This document shows, in pieces, positions 58,201-64,000 of a DNA stretch of 64,000 nucleotides. The stretch covers positions 1,613,734-1,677,733 of the forward strand of contig NW_017803987.1 of the NCBI RefSeq assembly GCF_001625305.1, written 5' to 3'. The notes under the pieces were generated by a model. It did not search any database and had not been told where the DNA came from. It saw only the letters and a program-made list of their open reading frames with translations. How positions within the stretch are numbered: position 1 is the stretch's first letter; each line of letters starts with the position of its first letter. The position numbers and the translations under genes are program-made. The DNA is from Branchiostoma belcheri. Taxonomy: Eukaryota > Chordata > Leptocardii > Amphioxiformes > Branchiostomatidae.

Positions 58201-58626
58201 ATATCCTTCACGGAGTAATGAGTAACTATACGTAGCGATATAAAGTGCCAAGATGTTAGCCTACACCGCGGTACCGGGCTTCGGCAGGAAAGGGTAGAAG
58301 ATATTGTCCAAATAGATAACATGCCAGGCGTCCGGTCCGCTCAAGAGTACATTTCAGTAAATTACTAAATGTATAAAATCAACCTCACCTCCTAATGCCA
58401 GGATTAATCCTGGAACATCTTCGCCATCCCAGTTGACAGTTACCCACTGTTTAATGGACAGCGGACCGTCGTCCCGGACGACTTTTTTGGTTTCTCCAAC
58501 TCCAGTTTGACGGTCTCCAGGGAACCAGAAAAGGCACACGTTGGGTCTGAGGACATGGCGCGAGGGCTGAGTCCGTGTAGGGCGCCGATTAGAAGACGTG
58601 GGCGTCTCTTCTGGCGAGCCGGACAT
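55214..58626 (-). CDS. probable BEN-domain protein, five exons, 667 aa
   Basis: Exons 58626-58389, 57867-57647, 57399-57249, 56927-56836 and 56515-55214 join in frame with GT..AG boundaries (2,004 nt with stop). The N-terminal part has a short conserved-looking core (LSIKQWVTVNWDGEDVPGLI and VTKILDNVDCERLPTEYTPG), then a basic KKRKR block. The middle exon encodes AIISVGGRMIQVLAADVAGW. The last exon has six 11-aa TQPTEGTVNAT repeats, a coiled coil (DALQHDMSEMRSKVDRLLGL), Ser/Thr/Ala repeats, and a C-terminal helical segment ITPEEFLSKNCSGTKGKG ... KLGRIREATQMYF that fits the BEN DNA-binding domain. ATG 58626 (MSGSPEETP) is preferred; an upstream in-frame ATG exists at 58926. Likely a nuclear DNA-binding factor; it could be transposon-associated. 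The BEN call is moderately sure. Confidence 0.72.
55550..55795 (-). repeat. coding minisatellite, Ser/Ala/Thr-rich
   Basis: On the plus strand it is gaagaagcagtagagagaga-type units. On the minus strand it encodes SSSLSTASS-like repeats inside the BEN-type protein. Unit lengths are multiples of three, so the frame is kept. Confidence 0.9.
56240..56465 (-). repeat. 33-bp coding minisatellite, six near-identical copies
   Basis: Unit gtcgcgttgacagtcccttc then tgtaggttgtgtt encodes TQPTEGTVNAT. Six copies are almost identical in DNA, and two diverged ones at the C-terminal side read TETTKQTVNTT. Each unit holds an N-A-T triplet. Confidence 0.95.
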
Positions 58627-59210
58627 GGTTCGGTTTGACGTGAAGTCAGGGACAGAACGACTGATTTTCTCCGCAGTTCCTAGAGTACCTTTTATGCCCA
58701 AAGCCCCGCCCATACGTGGATCGGCGCGTTTCTCAAGTTCGGAGACTGTTGGGTAGCATTGTTCGCGATTTGATTGAAGAACAACAGGAACCTGGCCTCC
58801 CCTGGTTGAGAAACTTTTTTTTTTTTGCTGACAAAAAAGGCGGACAAAGACTCGCTTCACACCTGCAATAGAGTCACGCTGGAAAATAACTCGTCGAGCG
58901 AGGCGCGGGAGAGTACTGAACTTCAAAGACTGTTGTTATAGCATTGTTCACGATTTGATTGAAGAAAAATAGGACCTTGGTCTCCCCTGGCTGGGAAACT
59001 TTTTTTTTGCTGACAAACAAATAAGTAGCTTCTCACCTTGTACCCACAGTAAGAGTCACCCTGGAAAAAAGGCGGGGTGTTGGAATAGCACATTGTTCAC
59101 GATTTGGTTGAAGTAGGGTTTGTCCCCGGGTGCATTATAAATCACGGAGGCGATCAATTACAATAGTTTTATATATATAAGTAAAGTGCCGGAGAGATAT
59201 TAATCGAACG
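58627..59210. promoter_or_regulatory. divergent promoter interval with duplicated ~185-bp unit and TATA box
   Basis: The block tgttcacgatttgattgaag recurs at ~58762, ~58946 and (with one change) ~59095. It is followed in the first two by cctcccctggttgagaaact / ctcccctggctgggaaact and by a gagtcac(g/c)ctggaaaa block. A further copy sits at ~61950. At 59171-59180 atatatataa is a TATA box ~30 bp ahead of the plus-strand ATG at 59211. Confidence 0.6.
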
Positions 59211-62200
59211 ATGAAACGACTTCCAGATTTGTCGATTCATCGCATTGTGACACTCCGTAAGCAGGGTATGAGACCTGGGGCAATAGCTAAAACACTAGCT
59301 AATGAGGGACTGCCTGGATGTCGCACAGCGGTGGAAAAACATGTCCGTAATCTGGATAAGGGCATGCCCATCATCTATCGCCCACCGAAGGTCCGAGGAC
59401 TGGTCAAGATGACAGTGGAGCATGATAAATTCATCCATGCACAGCTCTGTGAGAACGGCGAGCTTACGTCAGTCGACCTTCAGAGAATGTTACATGACAC
59501 GTGAGTAGTAATTGCACAAATATCGTCATCAAAATAATGTCGGTTGTATATGTCTTTTAGGGCAAAACGCAACGGTTGAGACTGTAGAAAGATTTGGAAT
59601 TTATTGCATTTGTCAGGTATGGCTTCTCTTGGTACTCTGCTTTTTATCTACTAGTATTTTTTTCGTTATGTTCGTGTTTCTATGCATAGCTAAACTGTCC
59701 GCCAAGTAACAATACAAGTAGGCTTGTTTCTGTTTATATTAATACCCGACAAAAGTACTAGTACCCTCCCCACCAGGCCTCACTGCAAATTTGTGTGGAG
59801 TACCAACTCAAGATAAATATAATAAGTAGTGACGATTTCTCTACCAGCCTAAACAGTTTATAAAAAAAAAAGAACAAATCGAAAGCTAAGAAGAAATGGT
59901 TTTCGGAGACTTGTCAAACTGATGGGCGAAACCTTAGTCAGCTAGGTAAGCTGCTGTCCAAAAATCCCTGAGATCCTTTTATTAGAGGACAATATTTCAA
60001 ATATAAAAAAGAATATACAAGATTGAATCGAGAAACTAAACTAGACCACAAAAACATTTTTCAACAATCTAGGCCTGGGTAGTCCATGGTGGTTAGCGAC
60101 AAAACTCTGGCTGCCGAAGCTCCAAGACCCAAGAACTCAGTACACTCGTACGTCGAGTGCAGATTCAAAAATTCCGCAAAAAGCCAGCATGTGCCGGCTT
60201 GTCGTATACGTCGCTATATACTGCTTCAAATTCACAATACCAGCTTTGCATTTCTGTGGTTAAGTTGCATTTCATTTTTGGCCGGAATTTTTTTTTATTC
60301 GCCCGCGCGCACTAGTTTGGGGGTCTTCAGAGGATGTCATCCATAAAATTAAGTCGCTGTTTTTCCTGTATTAGTGAACGTTTTTCCTTGAATGTACGGA
60401 CCCTTTTGTTTACATTCCTGATCTTATCTAGTCCGTGTCTGTTTGTATTTTTTTGCAAAAAAAAGAAGCTTGGCACGTTGTGTTTGTTTCTTGGGGCTTC
60501 AGTTTAAAACACAGTAAATTATATCGAACACCCGCTCGCGCTAGTGTGTAACGATACATTCAAGCAAAGGTCACTCAAAATCACTCCAAACTTGCTCCAA
60601 ACAATGTGCCCGTCGCCCGGTCGCGGCATCGTAAATTTTGTAACAATAGCGGGGGCCGCTCGCGGGCGCTCTGTATTTATGTAAATCAAGGGGTAATCGG
60701 CATATAGCTTATATGTGTCAATTGTTTTTTCACACGAGTCGAACGTTGCTGAATAATGTCCTTGCTCTATGCAAATGATGTCGTAATTTTCTCGGAAACA
60801 GAGAAAGGACTTCAATGTGCCATTGACTAAAACACTTTCTGTGCAAAATGGAAATCCCAAGTTAACCTGAAAAACACCGAAGTTGTATTTTTTAACAAAA
60901 CAGGGCGCATATACAGAAATACAAGATTTTATAGACATCTGAAACCAAGGAGGTTGCTGAAACCTGTATACACAATGGAACGTTATTCACTTTCGCAGCC
61001 TACAAAAAACTGCATTTCGGCGATTTCATACTCCACTGCACACGGAAATCAAAGTTAGCAATAACTACAAATTTATATCTAAAGTAGCATGTGCATTACT
61101 TATTATCTAGTAATAGGGCCGGACAAACCCCTCGGGCTCAACTCCCCCGTAGCGGTAATTTAGATAGGCGGGGGAAGGGTTCTTGGCTGCCGAGGGAAAA
61201 CGGCTAACGGCCCAATACTAGTTTGGCATCCATGGTATTTTAGGTTAGGCGTGGTTGAACAAAAGCTACTGGATTCGATAAGCTATTGAATGATATATTC
61301 TGATATATTCTTTTCGTATTTCTGTAGGTTCGAGTTGGACGTCAGCCTATCGGTGATTAAGAAGCACCGATATGCCCTTGGCTGGGTTAAATCTGGGCCT
61401 CGGTACTGTCAGGCTATTCGCGAAGACAACAAGGGTATACGGCTTGAGTGGTGTAAATCGATGAGAGATAGCGGCGATACATTTGATGACGTAATCTTTA
61501 CAGGTCAGTATGCGTTTTGTCCTTCGTTCTGGGCATGCTAACAGTTTTCTGATGAAATAGTTCGTTCCCTATTGCAATTTTGTACTACAAGTTCATTTGC
61601 AAGGGTGATTGGCATTTTGCGACTATAATTCGTAAAGGTGGAAGACAATTATCACCTCTCGCCTGTTTATTGAAGTGCCACTTTTCACACGTCTTTATTC
61701 AAATGCTACCTTGCCGAAAAGATTTATATTTTTTTTCTTCTTTCTTTCTATTTTGTTCAGATGAGTCTCTAATCATGTTGGATACCCACGCGAGGCTTTG
61801 CTTCCGGAACAGATGGCACAAGGTGCTGAAGGACGAATTGAAGCCAAGAGTTAAGCATCCAGTGAAGGTACATATATTTCGTTACAGTTTACTTTCGCAC
61901 CACCGTGTTGGCGTATTTTAGCTTACTCTCTTAGTCTCTATAGACATAAGTTGTTCACGATTTGATTGAAGAATAATAGGCACCCACAGTAATCGCTTTA
62001 CGGCGGCCGGCCCCTGCCGGGAGGGGCAACTACAGGCCGAGGACGGCAGAGTTTGCGTTACACAGACTATCAATTCGCCTGCTCTCCTTTCATTTCTTTC
62101 GCAGGAAAGCAAACATATGATGTATTTTTTCTTTCTTTTTCTAGATCGAAAATCTTTGGCATGAGTTAAAACACAACCTGCGGAAGTATGTGAAACCCAG

Positions 62201-62339
62201 GAACCGGGCACAGCTGGTCGAAGGGATTGAGCAGTTCTGGTCGCGTGTTGACGTGGAGAAGTGCCAGCGATACATCCGCCACATACATAAAGTGATACCT
62301 AGAGTAATAGAGATGGATGGAGGAGCTTCTGGATTCTAA
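59211..62339 (+). CDS. Tc1/mariner-type transposase-derived gene, four exons, 255 aa, middle catalytic Asp segment absent
   Basis: Exons 59211-59500, 61328-61503, 61761-61867 and 62145-62339 join in frame to 255 aa plus stop. Residues ~1-60 form an HTH (IHRIVTLRKQGMRPGAIAKT), as in Tc1/Pogo DNA-binding domains, followed by a second one (SVDLQRMLHDTFELDVSLSVIKKH). DDVIFTDES holds the first catalytic Asp; exon 4 opens IENLWHELKHN with the third acidic residue. The ~80-residue stretch that should carry the middle Asp (DN-x-P-x-H type) is missing: exon 3 ends KHPVK and splices directly to IENLW. The protein should bind DNA but not transpose. It is either a domesticated gene or a decayed copy whose frame has survived. 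Confidence 0.75.
59501..61327. other. large intron of the transposase-derived gene
   Basis: Apart from the RT fragment nothing coding is seen. A GC/CpG-rich patch at ~60525-60680 (acccgctcgcgctag, gcccggtcgcggcatc) differs from the surrounding AT-rich sequence and may be part of the LINE or a separate insert. Confidence 0.5.
60765..60915 (+). pseudogene. LINE reverse-transcriptase fragment
   Basis: Translation gives LYANDVVIFSETEKGLQCAID, a stop at 60828-60830, then NTFCAKWKSQVNLKNTEVVFF and NKTGRI. This is the RT palm block around the YADD box (here YAND) and the thumb-side KWK-x-NxxKT motif. One catalytic Asp is replaced and a stop is present, so it is dead. It lies in the large intron of the transposase-derived gene. 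Confidence 0.85.
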
Positions 62340-63350
62340 GGCTACTAGCTGACAAGACAAACCTATCTTCTGAATCACTTCGATGACTGCTATAAGTAGT
62401 AAAAAGCATTCACAGATTAAATTGAGAGCAAAATGTGCACATGAAGTTAATGACGCCAATATCTACTAGTTAATTAGATGTGTTGTGGCGGGGCGCTCGA
62501 AAGGGGGCATTCCTGATTTTTAGGAACGACAAACAAAAGCATGAAATAACAGGGCGATAGTTAAAAGTAATGTTTATTAGTTACGACAATATTTTCTAGG
62601 CATGGCGAGTACGCTTGATTCTCTACAATTTCCACAAAAAATATTACGGCCCCGCGCGGTCCTGAAGCCCCTTGATTGCAAATGAGATTTAGTACGCATA
62701 GATTTGGTAATGTTGTGGGCGAGAAGACGAAGGGCGCAGAGTTTAAAGTATAAAGTACTAGTATTCATTTGTTTGACAAACATCACTAGATGACAAATAA
62801 AAATTGGTAGAAATGAGGAAATGTGTACATTGTGTTAGTGCATATATCTGAATTAGAATGAATTCTTTGACGCTATGACATGGCTGTCACCGATTCGGCA
62901 ACGTAAACATCGTAAACATGGCATTGTCATTTAATGATTAATTGCACGGGCACACACTTTTGCTAATGTACGATTGTCGAGCAATGAAGTTCATTTATTT
63001 ATGTTATACTTTTGAAAATAAAACACTCTAAAACTGCAAAACCAATGTTCTTGACATGAATGAATGTATTATATGATACAGTCTACAACCAAGCTCCTTG
63101 CTACAACAGACCCTTCCCCTCTGCAGAAAAAAAGAACATTTATAGAACTAGCTAAATATTGATCTGCAGACGACAGCTGGATTCTACTATAGTTTTGTTT
63201 TGGCGCGTTATCCATTTAATATTCAATAGCCAGAGAAGTTGGTGGGGGTAGCGACAAAACAAACGACCATATATAAAAAGCTAACGATCATTCCCCCACA
63301 ACCTCTGCATGGAGAGTAGATAAAAGCACTACATTGTGCCGACAGATCGA
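62340..63350. other. AT-rich 3' flank, no gene seen
   Basis: No supported exon on either strand. An AATAAA at ~63018 could end a transcript from the left. No VPS13B C-terminal exon was found here. Confidence 0.4.
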
Positions 63351-63409
63351 CGAGTCTCGGGAACGGAGTACTAGCAGTATCACGTGCAGTATCACAGTGT
63401 AGCAGTATC

Positions 63410-63800
63410 AAGCTTTCAAATCTTGTCGTGGGCGGGTTCCCGTCTGTGCGCTATGATTGGCGAGCCGCGGCGTGCCGACACATGTAGCTGCCTGTCTGCT
63501 GCCTTCGTGTCGTTGCCATGGGAACCACCCAACAGCGTGGCAGGCGAAGCCTATCAAATTCCTGATCGGCATAAACAAAGGCCCAGGGCCGCGGCGTAAA
63601 GAACTGTTGCTTTGCAACGTTCTCTTATCTGTATTATATAGTTGATCTCTCTTCGTGCGTCACCCGTGGTTACATGGAGAAAAAAAAAGAAGAAGAACAT
63701 CTCGAGTGGTGACACGGCCACGGCACCGACAACATCAAAAGCAGCAGCGGCCGGTCGGGCTCCGCACGGTCGGACACAAAGCATTGTCGTAACAAGGTTA
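63410..63800. promoter_or_regulatory. CpG-rich patch, possible promoter of a gene beyond the window
   Basis: The stretch gcgctatgattggcgagccg contains an inverted CCAAT box, and CpG density rises well above the flanks. Short frames here have no recognisable product. Assignment as promoter is a guess from composition. Confidence 0.3.
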
Positions 63801-64000
63801 TATTATTTTTCTGTTGTTGAATTTGCTCTAAAATTAAGCCACCAAATTTTCCGATATCCATAAATATTTGTTCTACTACTAGTATATTTTCACGCAATAG
63901 AATCGAACACGTGCCGCTTCGCCGGTTCGTAAAAAAAAAAAAAACAAGAAGGCGCCAGCGCTTTCCCGGATCGATAAACCGCCCGCGTAAGACTTCAGTC

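Noticed and set aside
60519..60938. 139-codon open frame on the minus strand
   Set aside because: It is antisense to the LINE reverse-transcriptase fragment, which reads correctly on the plus strand (LYANDVVIFSETEKG).

Overview
The window is intron-rich animal nuclear DNA. Two large conserved genes can be read exon by exon with GT..AG boundaries: KDM1B/LSD2 on the minus strand and VPS13B/COH1 on the plus strand. Gene content, short exons in ~0.5-1 kb introns, frequent acatgtacatgta-type tracts and many small palindromic elements and tRNA-derived SINEs suggest an invertebrate deuterostome, most likely a lancelet (Branchiostoma). The species call is inference; the two gene identities are secure.

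Layout. 1-3028: AT-rich flank with a (TA)n tract, a TCTCGCGAGA promoter-type motif, a 169-bp tandem duplication and a degenerate repeat. 3029-3772: an intronless 247-aa ORF, basic and Cys-rich, not recognised. 5622-14601 (minus): KDM1B in 18 coding exons that join in frame to 809 aa with N-terminal zinc fingers, SWIRM and amine-oxidase domains. 14602-16405: a head-to-head promoter region with a probable VPS13B 5'UTR exon. 16406-52857 (plus): VPS13B in 49 coding exons that join in frame to ~3,832 codons, from the chorein N-terminus to the VPS13 C-terminal region. The last ~165 residues expected from the human protein are not seen before the window ends. 53000-54110: a 22-bp minisatellite and a ~340-bp duplicated promoter-plus-short-ORF unit. 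54790-58626 (minus): a five-exon gene for a 667-aa protein with Thr/Pro and Ser/Ala repeats, a coiled coil and a probable C-terminal BEN domain. 59211-62339 (plus): a four-exon gene derived from a Tc1/mariner-type transposase that lacks the segment carrying the middle catalytic Asp; its large intron holds a dead LINE reverse-transcriptase fragment. 62340-64000: no supported gene; the last 600 bp are CpG-rich and may be another promoter.

The introns of both large genes are full of small mobile elements: TIR and foldback MITEs, SINEs, nested insertions and minisatellites. Three minisatellites include or touch an exon end with its splice donor. One ~600-bp foldback element in VPS13B intron 37 carries a CpG-rich, promoter-like interior with a short ORF. 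A palindromic MITE carries TCTCGCGAGA, the motif known to be bound by the BEN-domain protein BANP.

The genes do not form an operon or pathway. KDM1B acts on chromatin and VPS13B is a bridge-like lipid-transfer protein; they share only the intergenic promoter region. The BEN and transposase-derived genes are divergent neighbours that share a 585-bp interval with its own duplicated sequence.
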